Translations under genes and position numbers: made by a program | NCBI RefSeq assembly: GCF_001039355.2 | Contig: NW_019775504.1 | Location: 208,551-272,550 of the forward strand | Length of the DNA: 64,000 nt | Direction: 5' to 3' | Source: Lingula anatina | Taxonomy: Eukaryota > Brachiopoda > Lingulata > Lingulida > Lingulidae | Part shown: piece after piece, positions 24,801 through 36,200 of the stretch | How the letters are laid out: every line of letters begins with the position of its first letter | Position numbering within the stretch: position 1 is the first letter of the stretch | Notes under the pieces: generated by a model | Seen by the model: the letters and a program-made list of their open reading frames with translations, nothing else | Told to the model about the DNA's origin: nothing | Database searches by the model: none

Positions 24801-25667
24801 TCCATCTGCAAGAAAGGACGTCGGGGTTGATCCAGGCTTCATTATGACATCACACTTGCACACAGCTCTTGTCTGGTTAGAAAACCCAATGTTCTGACCT
24901 TTAATGAACACACCTAATGCTAAATGTGTGTAAATTTGGTGACATTCGATGGTGTCTTTTCAACTTAATGGGCATTTCTTTATCTCTCTGGAATGAAAAT
25001 CACTATTCATAGCAATTAACTCCTGGAATGCACATGGAACTGGGGGTGGGTCAACCTTTTTGACCAATGTTGTATATTAAAAGAACAGGGTCAAAAACAA
25101 ATAAATCTTATCCCAGTGCCCTAGCTTGATATTGTAGTAAAGTGCACTTGTGCAATTTTTCTACATTCATTCTCAGAGCAAAATTCCGTGTCGGCCGGAT
25201 TTGGAGGGTTTACATAGGGTACTTTTACAAATAATGAAAAGCAATTTAATGTTTTAAGATTTGAAGGGAACTTTGAACATCTGAGCGTTCTGACAGCGTC
25301 CATTTGATAGTAGTAATTTAAAAGATATTTTAGTTAAAACTATTTTAAGAGTTTCATACAAGAATGCGGAACTTAATTGATAGACAAGTTATAATTTATA
25401 CTCAGTCTTAAAGATACAGCTGACCGCACATGTTGACACTTTAATTTCAAGCTTTTTATTCCAGTATCAAAATGAAAGTGTTCATTTATCCATTCATTCC
25501 ACCTGTTCCTTTTGTGATTTCAGTGCAAGAAAATTTACAGTGAACTCGCAGAAGGCATCAAAGTTTCAGCTGACGATATTGCTCGTGTTGTGTTATATGC
25601 CCTGAAACAACCGGATGAAGTGGCCATCAACGAAGTTCTTATTCAGCCACGAGATGCTCCACTTTAA
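20817..25667 (+). CDS. SDR5: short-chain dehydrogenase with intact catalytic residues
   Basis: Coding exons 20817-20844, 21095-21303, 21902-22042, 22345-22437, 22644-22811, 25524-25667 give an open 260-residue protein. Motifs: TGASCGIG, ARREE (Arg pair favouring NADP), NSAG, DVNIK (Asn124), VNISS (Ser152), YTGTK (Tyr165, Lys169), and the ending [10 protein letters not shown]. All four catalytic positions are present, so an active NADP-dependent oxidoreductase is likely; the substrate is unknown. The start ATG lies after TGCTGCAG, a good acceptor. An upstream 5' UTR block near 20515-20629 ends in CAA then GTGAGT, so a non-coding first exon is probable. Intron 5 is enlarged by a 2.1-kb Tc1-like element. 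SDR6 is its sister. Confidence 0.9.
21352..21612. mobile_element. Foldback MITE in SDR5 intron 2
   Basis: Arms: CATTCAGAATGGATGATCCG on the left, with its inverse ending CGGATCATCCATTG on the right, and further pairing through GATCCGCC and GGCGGATC. The same element, more decayed, is in SDR6 intron 2 (27683-27902), so it predates that duplication. The terminus CATTCAGAAT is shared with the elements at 3.4 and 55.5 kb. Confidence 0.7.
22952..25074 (-). mobile_element. Tc1/mariner-like transposon with internal tandem duplication
   Basis: Terminal inverted repeats start TACAACATTGGTCAAAAA at the left and end with its inverse at 25074, flanked by TA on both sides (22950-22951 and 25075-25076). 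The inverted similarity continues inward past CCCACCCCCAGTT and GGAGTTAATTGCT. Minus-strand transposase pieces contain SPDINP and HELKYAMQRR, close to the SPDxNPxE...W-EL region around the third catalytic acidic residue of Tc1 transposases; other parts are full of stops. An 858-bp block is duplicated head to tail (23083-23940, 23941-24798) with only a few differences. Without the duplication the length is about 1265 bp, normal for the family. The SDR6 intron keeps the empty site. Confidence 0.85.
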
Positions 25668-26100
25668 AAATGGGAACCTCAGAAAATATTTAATACAACT
25701 TAACACCTCCAGAAGTTTGCTACAGAAGGAGGCAGATGGGTAGGGTGGGTTGGTGGAGGTGGGGGTGGGGGGTGGAGGTGGGGGGGGGGGCACAAGGCTT
25801 AAAGCCACGCTTTACTTGACCAAATTCAAACAGTAAGCAAGGACATTATAGAGTACGGGAATTTGTTTATTAAAATGTACATATTTATTCATTTGTTTAT
25901 TTATTCATTTGGGAGCTAGAAGAAGGAGTTGGGATATACATGTATGCATGTAAGAACATACGGGCGTGGGCACGTGGCTTCATACAGTGCAACCCCCTAT
26001 ATACGGCCTCGAGCGTCTGTTATCCACCGTGTACATTATCCCCTCTCTCTTCTAATCAATCAACCAGGTCGCCGCTTTAGATACAAAACCAGGTGGTACC
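25668..26100. other. Spacer between SDR5 and the second relic
   Basis: A variant ATTAAA at 25869-25874 is conserved after SDR6. A G-rich stretch lies at 25741-25792. From about 25870 the sequence is the start of the duplicated unit, repeated after SDR6 near 30200. The end is 5' UTR-like sequence (AATCAATCAACCAGGTC, ATACAAAACCAGG). Confidence 0.5.
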
Positions 26101-26416
26101 ATGACAACTCAAACATACAAACAAGGTAAAGTTAAATGTGTCTGCTGGGAACTGTTGAATACCCTATTTCCTATTTTTATTGAGCTTTAGCTAGAGTAAA
26201 GCTATTTGGGAATTGAACTAGCTTGCTACAAGATAATTATCTATAAACTAAAATATATATTTCATATGTTATCACTGAAGAGTAAGGTCGTCCACAGTTA
26301 TATCGAAGAGGGTATCAATCTCGCTGCCCGTGCAGTGATATACATACGTTTTTAAGCAACCGAAAGATGAAGCGGTCAATAAAGTTCTTATTCACCCAAC
26401 AGAGATTCCATTGTAG
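26101..26416 (+). pseudogene. SDR relic with an intact first exon, exons 2-5 deleted
   Basis: The exon 1 equivalent at 26101-26125 keeps ATG (MTTQTYKQ) and a good donor, GTAAAG, in phase 1. An exon 6 remnant follows at about 26283-26416, frameshifted by small deletions but ending ATTCCATTGTAG like SDR1. The exon 1 donor phase matches exon 2 of SDR6 (27428), so the intact first exon could still serve as an alternative first exon for SDR6. That idea is inference only. Confidence 0.65.
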
Positions 26417-27146
26417 TGCACGTTCACGGATCCAAGATGCCTTTTAAACTCTCATCAAGAATGTATCGAAATTAGTGGAAATTCCTTTTTAATGATTTGG
26501 ACTGCTTTGACCTGAAGAAATTGATAAGTATCCTCAGCAGACTTCTGAGTTTCATTGACATGTAAACAATACCATGGAAGTATAAATATCTTCCATAATA
26601 ATACTGAGGTGTTTCCCCTATGTTCTCTTCAACTGTGGATGGCCACAAGTTGATGGGTGCTCATATTTTTCCTTTCACGAATTTCAAACAGCCAAAATGG
26701 TCGCCGAAAACTCTTCAAATACATTTACTCTTTTTATCAGTATTTAAACAAATATACATTTACTCTTACTAGTATTTAAACAACTATTTGGGTCAAACTA
26801 GGCTCCCAAAGTAAACTATACACACTCAACTTGTCGATGCTAATATGGGACCAGGTAAACAGCTGAGAACAGTCAGTAAAGTCGTCTCCATTTGCTCGGT
26901 ATCTCCACTTTCACAGATATTGTTATCCTAGATAGTCATCAAGAGCAAGTGAGTAGCACATTTTGTTGCGTTATATTTTTCTTTTTGTTTGAATGCTTAA
27001 TAACCGTATGGTCAAAAAGAAATGTGATGATTTTTTATTTGATTAATTTCGTTTGAAATGATAATGACCTTATACTGAGCAAGAAGTTGTAAAGAGTGTG
27101 TCATACTCTAATTACGGCTATCGTCTGCTGCAGGAACTGCTAAACC

Positions 27147-29970
27147 ATGGAGGTAACTCAGATTAATAAGCAAGGTAAATGCAACCTTTTATTATATTTT
27201 CGCTCAAATAATGCGCCATGTTCGCTTTTTCTGAGTAGACTTGGAGAAATTATCAAGATGATGTTGAAAAAATTAAACCTGTTCATTTTATTTAAAAATC
27301 TCGAACTGTACAGATAGCAAAATATTATAAATAATGATACTTCATAATAATATTAATACCCTATGATAGGGCTTTGTTGTTTTTTTATATGGAATTACGG
27401 TCTGAAATTAAATAGATACATTTCCAGACGACAAGCCTCTTTCTGGGAAGGTTGCCGTGGTAACAGGAGCTTCGAGCGGTATTGGTGCTGCCATCTCTCG
27501 GCACCTGGCAGCGGCAGGAGCTAAGGTTGCCATGACAGCAAGGCGCGAAGAGATGTTAAATGAGTTAAAAGAAACAATTAAAAAAGAAGGTGGCGAGGCG
27601 ATTGCTTTGAAATGTGACGTGTCGAACAGAACTCAGGTACTTTTGTTTTCTGGACACGTTCACAGCTGATTTAAACCAAAACTAAGACCCCATTCAGAAT
27701 GGATGATCCGAGTAATTACTGATCCGCCGACTAAATACTACATTTCAAAGCGACGCCGCTGACTCGTGATGGTCTCCCCGCCTCCACACGATCCTTACAA
27801 CAGATTAAATCTCTACTCCGAGGTTAAAATGCCATCAGGAGACCATGAGACCATTAGGAATCAGCGGCATCGATTATTACTCGGACCATCCATTGTGAAT
27901 GGATCCTTATCGGATCTAGGACACTTTCTCTAAACGCGCTCAGATCGGTTTCCAATCACAGATTTTAGACTTTCCCTTTGTAAGAAGTAAGAAGTTTGTA
28001 ACATGTCATAGATATCTCATGAATAATATTTCTTAAAATTATCCAATTTTTATGCTTGAGCTCAAGACAGTCTTCCCACATGCCTTAAATTTAATTTTCA
28101 TTCTTACACAAAATGTTATAACTTATCAGTTATCTGTTGTATTACATCTTTAACATATTATTAAACGTGTTTGAAATGAATTTCTAAGGTATATTTTGTT
28201 GGTGTTAAATAATAATAATAATATGGAAAAGCAGGCCACACATTCGTGTTCAGGTCAAAGAGATGATAAAGCAGACAGAGGAGTCCTTTGGTCCCGTGGA
28301 TATTTTGGTCAATAGTGCTGGGGTGTGGTACTTCTCCTTTATGAAGAACGCGCAAGAAGACGAATGGGAACGCACCGTCGACGTTAACATCAAGGTAAAG
28401 GATAAAAAACTAAATTTAGTTGAATCATTGAATCAATGGCTTTTTAATGCTAGAATAAATTTCATATCAGTATACAAGAAAGACTCTAACACTAATAACT
28501 TTTAATTAAAATTAAAAGGTTCAGATATCGTACTTCTGTGAAGTGTATATTTGGTATGGTGTACCTTGACAATCAAGGAAGAAGTGTTCATACTTTCATG
28601 GAAATGAATATATTATTCACTGTGAAATAAATTTAATTCTGTTTAGTGTCTTTAAGTATATTGGTTTCTTTTTTTTAAAAATTAAAGTCATTTCTGTTTA
28701 AGGGTGTCCTAAACTGTATCGGAGCAGTGCTAAGTGGCATGTGTAAAAGACGAAGCGGGCACATTGTCAACATTTCGTCAGAAAGCGGCAGAATGGTAAT
28801 TATTAAAGTTAGTCACATGTGGTAAAGGTCACGATTTTAAACACAGAAAGATATGGCAAGCATATTTTATTTCTTTTCCTTCCTTTCTTTCTTTCCCTTT
28901 TTTATCAATTGGCCATCATGTGACCATAAATATGCCATGACTACAACTTCATTAGGTGTATAAATACATGGGAGAATAGATAAATAAAAGAAATTAATCA
29001 AAACAATATATATATAATATTTGGGTTACCAGGCGTCTATCGGGATGGCAGTTTACACCGGCACTAAGTTCTTCATGGAAGGAATGACACGAACGCTGAG
29101 GCAGGAGGTATGCAAAGAAGGGGTCAAGGTGACCTGCGTTCAACCAGGAGCCGTGGACACGCCAGGGCTGACGGACTCTTGCTTAGTGATGGACGACGAG
29201 GTATTCTGGGGCATGGTGGCTGGGGGACGGCTACATACTATACAGAGAATACATAGGGGTCACGTGATCACCCCTCCTTGTCCTCGGGAACATCCCTTTC
29301 GTCCTACCCCACAAATTAAAAGATGGACGTGAATTATGTATATAGCAAGAGAACAGAGTCAAAAACATATAAATCTTATCCATGTGCGCCAGATATTGTA
29401 GTAAAATTATACTTGTTCAAGCAAAATTCTGGGTCAATCGGATTCGGAGCGTTTACAGAAGGCAAATTTACAAAAAAACGAAACGTAATTTAATGTTTCG
29501 AGATTTGGGGGGGGGGGGGGGGGGGGGGGAAAATTTNNNNNNNNNNNNNNNNNNNNNNNNNTGGGGGGGCTGTGAACATTTGAGCGTTCTGACAGTGTCC
29601 ATTTGATAGTAGTAATTTAAAAAATATTTTAGTTTAACATTTTAAGAGTTTCATTCAAGAATTTGGAACTTCTTCTGTAGACAAGCTATGATTTTTAAAT
29701 TGTTAAATCACTCAATCTTCAAGATATTTTATCGATACAGTTGACATTGCCAATCTCCTTATTCCATTATCAAAATGAAAATCGTCATTTATCCATTCAT
29801 TCCACCTGTTCCTTTTGTGATTTCAGTGCAAGAAAATTTACAGTGAAGTTGCAGAAGGTATCAAAGTTTCAGCTGACGATATTGCTCGTGTTGTGTTATA
29901 TGCCTTGAAACAACCGGATGAAGTGGCCATCAACGAAGTTCTTATTCAGCCACGAGATGCTCCACTTTAA
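27147..29970 (+). CDS. SDR6: short-chain dehydrogenase with intact catalytic residues
   Basis: Coding exons 27147-27174, 27428-27636, 28254-28394, 28703-28795, 29033-29200, 29827-29970 give an open 260-residue protein, very close to SDR5. Motifs: TGASSGIG (closer to the family consensus than SDR5), ARREE, NSAG, DVNIK, VNISS, YTGTK, ending [10 protein letters not shown]. An active NADP-dependent oxidoreductase is likely; the substrate is unknown. As in SDR5, a probable non-coding exon upstream ends near 26946 with GTGAGT, and the ATG follows TGCTGCAG. Intron 5 carries a poly-G run and a 25-base gap (N at 29537-29561), but the exons are complete. A candidate poly(A) variant ATTAAA lies at 30196-30201. 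Confidence 0.9.
27683..27902. mobile_element. Foldback MITE in SDR6 intron 2
   Basis: Orthologous to the element at 21352-21612, with outer arms CATTCAGAATGGATGATCCG and CGGACCATCCATTG and inner pairing GATGGTCTCC / GGAGACCAT. Confidence 0.6.
29506..29561. other. Poly-G run and assembly gap
   Basis: A G run is broken by a few bases and then 25 N (29537-29561), all within SDR6 intron 5. The gap size may be nominal. Confidence 0.9.
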
Positions 29971-30199
29971 AAATGGGAACCTCGGAAAGTATCTAATACA
30001 ACTGAACAGTAATGGGTACAGAAGTTTACTACAGAAGGAGGCAGATGGGTAGGGTGGGTTGGTGGAGGTGGGGGTGGGGTGGGGGGTGGGGTGGGGGCAA
30101 AAGGCTTAAAGCCACGCTTGACGAAATTCAAACAGAAGGCAAGGACATTTTAGAGCACGAGACTGAAAAATTCATACTTTTGACTGCTTTTGCTCATTA

Positions 30200-30345
30200 A
30201 AATTTATTTATTTATTTGAGAGAGAGAAGGAGTCAGGGGTATATATCTACAGATAGGAACATAAGGGAGGAGTCACGAGCCTACATGTAGGCTACATACA
30301 CTGGATACGCCCTTCGATCGTCTATCGTCTGTTATCTACCATGTG
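30200..30345. repeat. Partial third copy of the SDR5/SDR6 unit border
   Basis: This matches 25870-26035 (ATTTATTTATTTGAG, GAAGGAGT, ACATA-GGG, CGTCTGTTATC, CC-TGTGC). It is the truncated start of another unit after SDR6, as left by unequal crossing-over in a tandem array. The similarity stops near 30345. Confidence 0.6.
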
Positions 30346-32432
30346 CTAGGTTGATGATAAAAAGTACATGTAGTTCAGATCGATATCTGTACTCTACTTT
30401 GACATCTGTAGTCTACTTTGTAGTCCAATATTGCACTAAATTTCGCGTGCCTCGTCTTATGCAGAGAATAATAATTAAAAAAACTTTACCTCTTCGGCTG
30501 GTCACTTAATTACTATCTATCCTAATAAGGTAAGACTTTAAAAATATTCCCAAATAAATAAATGGGCATACAACTACAGATAAAACAATACTGGTTTTTG
30601 TACAATGTGCTTTTACATGACCGCCAATCAAACGAGAGCAATAAATAACTGCTTAATTATAAAACTGGGCAATTTAAAGGAGTTCGAGCGTCTTTAAAGA
30701 AAATACAGTCAATATACATGAATATATAATCCTTGCGATGATTTTGACCAGTAGCGAGGCCTATGAGATGAGTAACAATAAATTCTTGGTTTGTTTAGGA
30801 AATAATAAAAGTAATAAAGAAGAATGCGTCCTTTTCTACGTGCATGTCGATCCGATAACTATGAATAATTACAACGTTTCTGAATGTAAAACAGGCCTAT
30901 GTACCCTTTTTGTAGGCTCCATCTCAGCCTACTACGCACCCAAACCTAATATACAGAGGTGTATTTGATGTCACAGGAATGCTGTTATAAATAAAGTATT
31001 TAGTGCACAGATTGCAAACTATGTTAAATTAAATTTGGGTCTCGTGGACGTGAAGAAGTTTCATTGTCCTCGAACCATATGAAGAATAAAAGATAATTCA
31101 TCATCTAACCCCAAAAGGAACATGCACCGGTACGTTCGTTACCGTCACAAATGGAAAACTATCAGCTGACTTTGAAAATTCGATGAGTACTGTTTTTCTT
31201 AATAACATTGTAAAAACATGATAATTTTCTGTAGGCATATAGCGCGATGTATATTTTCATGCGCGATTTAGGCTTGTTTGTCACTGAATATTAAAAAAAA
31301 AAAAAAGAAAAAGAAAAATGCAACATGCTGACAGAAAAAAGCAATGTTTTTTGTAGTACAAAAACTTCAAATAATCTTGGATCCGCCCCTGACTACTTTG
31401 ATTTATTTAATTTTTGAGTGCTGATTAAATATTTTTTGGCCTGATTCATCAAAAAGTATGTCATTGAGTAATAAAAGTATCCAGTCTTCTGTTGTGGTCA
31501 ATTATATCAAATCTGACATAAGATGTCATTCAAAAGAAAAGAACACCCCCAGAAAACCATATCAACAGTTTGATAGCAAATTAACTTTAAACTAAGATAT
31601 TAAAGAAAATGATAGCCTCCGGACAGTGGTAGGGGCCTATGTTATATTTTCTTTAAGGTACCTGGCAAGTTTCAGAGGGATCCCTTTGTTGCTTCTCTTA
31701 ATACACTCCAAAGATTGACCAAACCCATGCGTTTTTATACAAGGGCAGAAATTGCCGAAAAGACCACCCCTCACATTTCTGACCACAGAACATGCATGCA
31801 ACTGCATGCATCAATTGTTTCGAGAGTTGTGTGGTAATTAGGTAACACACCTGGCTACACATGGAGTAGTTTTGTATTTAAAAGAGTAAGAGAGAAAATA
31901 AATATTTTGTAGAAAATTTACTCGCCAAAAAATAATATTCCATATTAAGTAGTAACCCTGTAAATTGGATTCGGGTGACTATTTTAATTAGGCCCTATAT
32001 GTGCGTTTCGGCAACCGCCTTTAATTTATTGTTCTTAATGATTTAACATAAATATAAGTCAAATTTATTGCAGTTTTTGTTTTTAATTTGTTTAACAAAA
32101 CATGCATTTGGAAAATGGAAATCCTAATACACATAAAGTGTCTTCATCATCTGCCACGCAGGTTACGTACATGCGTTCATCAAGAACTGGCAAAATCAAG
32201 TAGCGGAGTTATATTTATTTACCGGAAATAACTACACCGACTGACGTATGCGTGCTGCGGCTGGCAATTTCACAAGAACTGTGCGTGAAGTTAATACCCC
32301 TTTAAGCAAAGCTTGTGTTCATATCTATCAAAAAAGCAAATTTACCAAAAATTATACTACAAATATTTGTCAACGTACACTTTTTATTTAATACGTCTGA
32401 CGTGTTCAAAATATAGTACCATTAGTGCCAAG
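30346..32432. other. Intergenic region before GLG1
   Basis: AT-rich, with no recognisable gene. A 76-codon frame at 30738-30968 has no family features. A terminus-like GGATCCGCCCCTG lies near 31379-31391. The last part holds the GLG1 promoter and 5' UTR, in which I see no clear core element. Confidence 0.5.
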
Positions 32433-33222
32433 ATGGCCGACCACAGACGTGTCCTTCCGATCTTCGCAGTATTTTTACTGCTACATTGCGTATGGGGGGA
32501 AGGCAAAATTAACCAAAATGCTCTCCCGAACGAGAATTCTAATTCACAGCAAGAGATGGCGTTGGAGCGACAAAAACGTATCGAAACAAGGGGAAATGGA
32601 CAGTTTGCTAACGCTATCAACATGCAACAACAGCCGCGGCAACCAGCAGGGGCCGTCCCCCAAGTACCGGCTGGCGGGCAGGGGCAGGGAAACATGCAAC
32701 GCCAAGGCAACCAGATCGGCGGAGGAGGATTGGCATTTAAACAAAACCCTGCCGTGGATTATAAAAGCCCAAACCGGAGTCCGGGGAGCTTTCAGCAGCA
32801 ACAACAAGCTGCCCACCCCACGCCTCCTATGAAACTTGCAGAAAACCCTGACTGTAAGGAGGAGATAAAACATTACTGCAGCCACAACCTTGCCAACTCC
32901 ATGAGCAATAATTTCGCCGTGTTGGATTGCTTGCAGAATGATCTGAAGGTGAGTTTGACGTCGAGACTTGTTGTTAGACAGTATAGATAATTGTTAGGCT
33001 ATCCAATGTCTGACAGTGAACTTTAGAGTTACTGTGAATGAGGGAAATGAAATATATGCTGAGGAACACAGAGGGGAAAATAGCTGTGGGTTGTCAGTAT
33101 ATATAAGCGTCCACATGGGGGGGCAGTAGTTCTACTGGAAGAAGTACTAGTAGGGTAATGCTTTCTCCTGTTGTAACCATGTACTCTCCCACCCCCTTGT
33201 ATTCTACCAGTGCACCCCCTCC

Positions 33223-33274
<52 letters not shown>

Positions 33275-36200
33275 TCCTTTGGACCCTGCTCTGATCTCAT
33301 TGCATAGTCATTGACAGCTGAAGCCTTTTAAATAGTGCATCTGAACAGAATGAAGTTCACGAAAATTACTGGAGGAGGCTGTAGCGTGAGTTGCACAAAT
33401 GTATCTCAGCATCTGCCCCAACTTTGTGTCTGCAGTTCTGGACTTGTTTCTGAAATTTCTTTGGCTGTTACAATATGGTTTTAATTAAGTCTTAGAAACA
33501 TTTTCCTTTTGCTTTGTGGATGTAAATAGGTGTCTTAAACATATCCTGTATGATGATCTGCCATTGCATTCCATTATAGAGTGTAAGTCGACGTGTACCT
33601 GATTTGATGATCTGGTAGAATTCAACAATAATAATAGTAAAATAAAAATTCTTCATACTCATATTATAATGATCACAAAAATGAATTTGGTTCATTTTAT
33701 CATTTCACAATTTTTGCATTGTGTAACACTTGTAGGGAACAATATTTTGACAGTGTTATATAAGGTTAATAAATTCTCCCCCATGATTTATACAGGTACT
33801 AAGTCACATGGGCTTAGCTGCAGGGGGTGGGAGGGGGGAGGATTACGGGCCAAACGATGTAACTACTTTCTATTGTATTTGAGGTTGAAGACCTTGCTGT
33901 AACTTTCTTCTGGTGTATGTGAAAAGAGATATTTTTCTGAAATGACATTAATTTATTGGTAATGAAAGTCCAAATGAAATAAATCAACAAACTTGTCAGT
34001 CACATATTACTATCAGTCTATGCTACCTGCATGTGGCTGAGAATTGTCTTCTCCCTGGATGTGTAGTACACATATGGATCTAAAGCTGATTATTCAAAGT
34101 GAAGATTTGACTCATCTTCAAATGATCTGAAAGGAAACAAAAACAACAATACCTGTCACAACCACACTCAAAGGCAATATTTCCCTCATTGATGGCAGTT
34201 CAGAAAGTCTTTTATTGCCGGTGTTATAAACAACTGCTGGCAGTATTTTAGAATTTTTTGCTCCGTATAAATCTGGGTCCAGAGTACAATTGAGTCATAA
34301 TCAAATGTTTTATTTTAGACTTTATTTCATTTGTAAATTTGTTATTATATTACATTTTGCTGAGTATTGATCTAGAGCATAATTGGAGGATTTAATATGA
34401 TTGACATATTTTGTTCATTGGAGGTTTTTTCCCTGCATTTTGTAGAATTTTGTGGTAGGTTAAAAGCCATGATTTCCTGGTACCCAAGAAATAAATTTTA
34501 AGGTGTCTTTAAAAGGATTCCTACTAATGGATGTGGTATGGTAATAAAAAGATATCTCCATACTGGTAGCCAACTTTGTTACTTTACCAGTATCTTTTCT
34601 TCAATATGCCTGAAGTTTTATTTTTTTTCAATGAATAAATTCATTTGCTATCAGGGTGTTTCATAAACACCCTGATTTTGAAGGATATGTAAATGTAAGG
34701 CTTACTGTTAGAGTTTACAAGGGTTTTATTTTTAAATTAATTAATTTGTTTGTTTGTTATTGTTAAAATCCATATCAGTGTGCTTTGTATTGTGAAAGAA
34801 CTTATAAACTGATGTGTATCTGTATTTGTTTTTTCATTCAGTGGAGTGAGTTGATTTCAATTTTTTCATCGGTTTTACCTGGATTGAAAAAAAAAACACT
34901 TAACCACTTCAGTAACTGATCTCAGTCCTGGATCATGCTGGTATTCATTGTCTGAGCTTGAGTGAGTCTAGTATGTAGCCTGCAAATAGTCTTAATTTCC
35001 CAAAGGACACACACACAAATATTGACATCGATCACTGTGAAAATCAGTTAAAGAGGGTTTTCATTATTTTTATTGTTAATGTTATATATACATGGCCCTT
35101 AATAAGTTCAGTTTGTCTCCAATTTGGGAGGCTAAAAGCCTTTTAAGCATTGTGTGTTTTTTACCATGCATTTAATGTCTTTCCCATGTCATGTGTGTTT
35201 CCTGCACTGCACTTTACCAGTAGTTCATTGGTGAAGGATGTGCTGAACCATATTTGCTTGCTACAGTTACTTTCCTTGCAAACAGAAAAATAAAGAAGTA
35301 AATAAATTAACAAATAAAGAAAATGAGATAAAATAAGATCAACTAAAATAACTTAAATAAATGTGAATAAAAATTTTTAAAAAATGATGGTAATAATAAT
35401 GATGATGATGGTGATGAATAGAGAAAAATATAAGTAAACAAGGAAATGAATAAATAGACTCTTACTCAGATACATAAATAGATATCTTTATGATTTATTT
35501 CAATAAGGAAGTACATAATGAATAAATACTGAGTAAATAGATCTATAGAAAAGTTAAATAGATAAAACTTAAGTCACACTGCAGTGATGCATTAGTGTAT
35601 TAACGTTAGTGGTCCTATGTCCAGTGTTTACCTGGTCACCAAGGGTCACTGGTCTGGAAGTAGTGGTCAGTATAGAGACAGTGTCAACATCAGGGCAGGC
35701 ACCCATTATTAAAGATGTTTGCATACTTTCACTGGCTTTACAACGGTCAGATGCTGGGCGATTGTCAAATGCTGATAATTGTTGTTAATGACAGCCAAGC
35801 TACACTTAGTTAATGATTTATTTGTTTATGTGTTGCTATAGAAATGATTCAAGTATATATTTTTTCCTAGTTGTAATATGGAGAGAAAGGTCTTTTTATC
35901 TTTGTTTTAGAATAGAATAACTATGATTTTTGCAATGTACAGGTCTGGTTAGAAATATGGTACTGGTGTTTGAAAAACGGCAAGTTATTGCTAACAGCAA
36001 TAAGCTCTCCCCCCTCTCTCCCCCCTCTCTCCCTCTTTACCCCCCCCCCCCCTTACCCTGGGGATTAAAACAAAGTTGATTTTCCCAAATAAAATCTGAA
36101 TTAAGTGTTAGAACTAATGAAACACAGTCTCCTTTGTTGGTAGTAAATTCACTTAAACCAAGTGACATGGAGATCTCTTTCCCAGTGCACAAGTCTATGT

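Noticed and set aside
29382-29606. Open frame across the poly-G run and the N gap
   Set aside because: It is open only because of a G homopolymer and undetermined bases; it lies inside SDR6 intron 5.
32384-32885. Antisense and shifted frames over 100 codons long across GLG1 exon 1
   Set aside because: These are shadows of the Gln/Pro-rich GLG1 exon. The signal peptide and Cys-rich start lie in the frame beginning at 32433.
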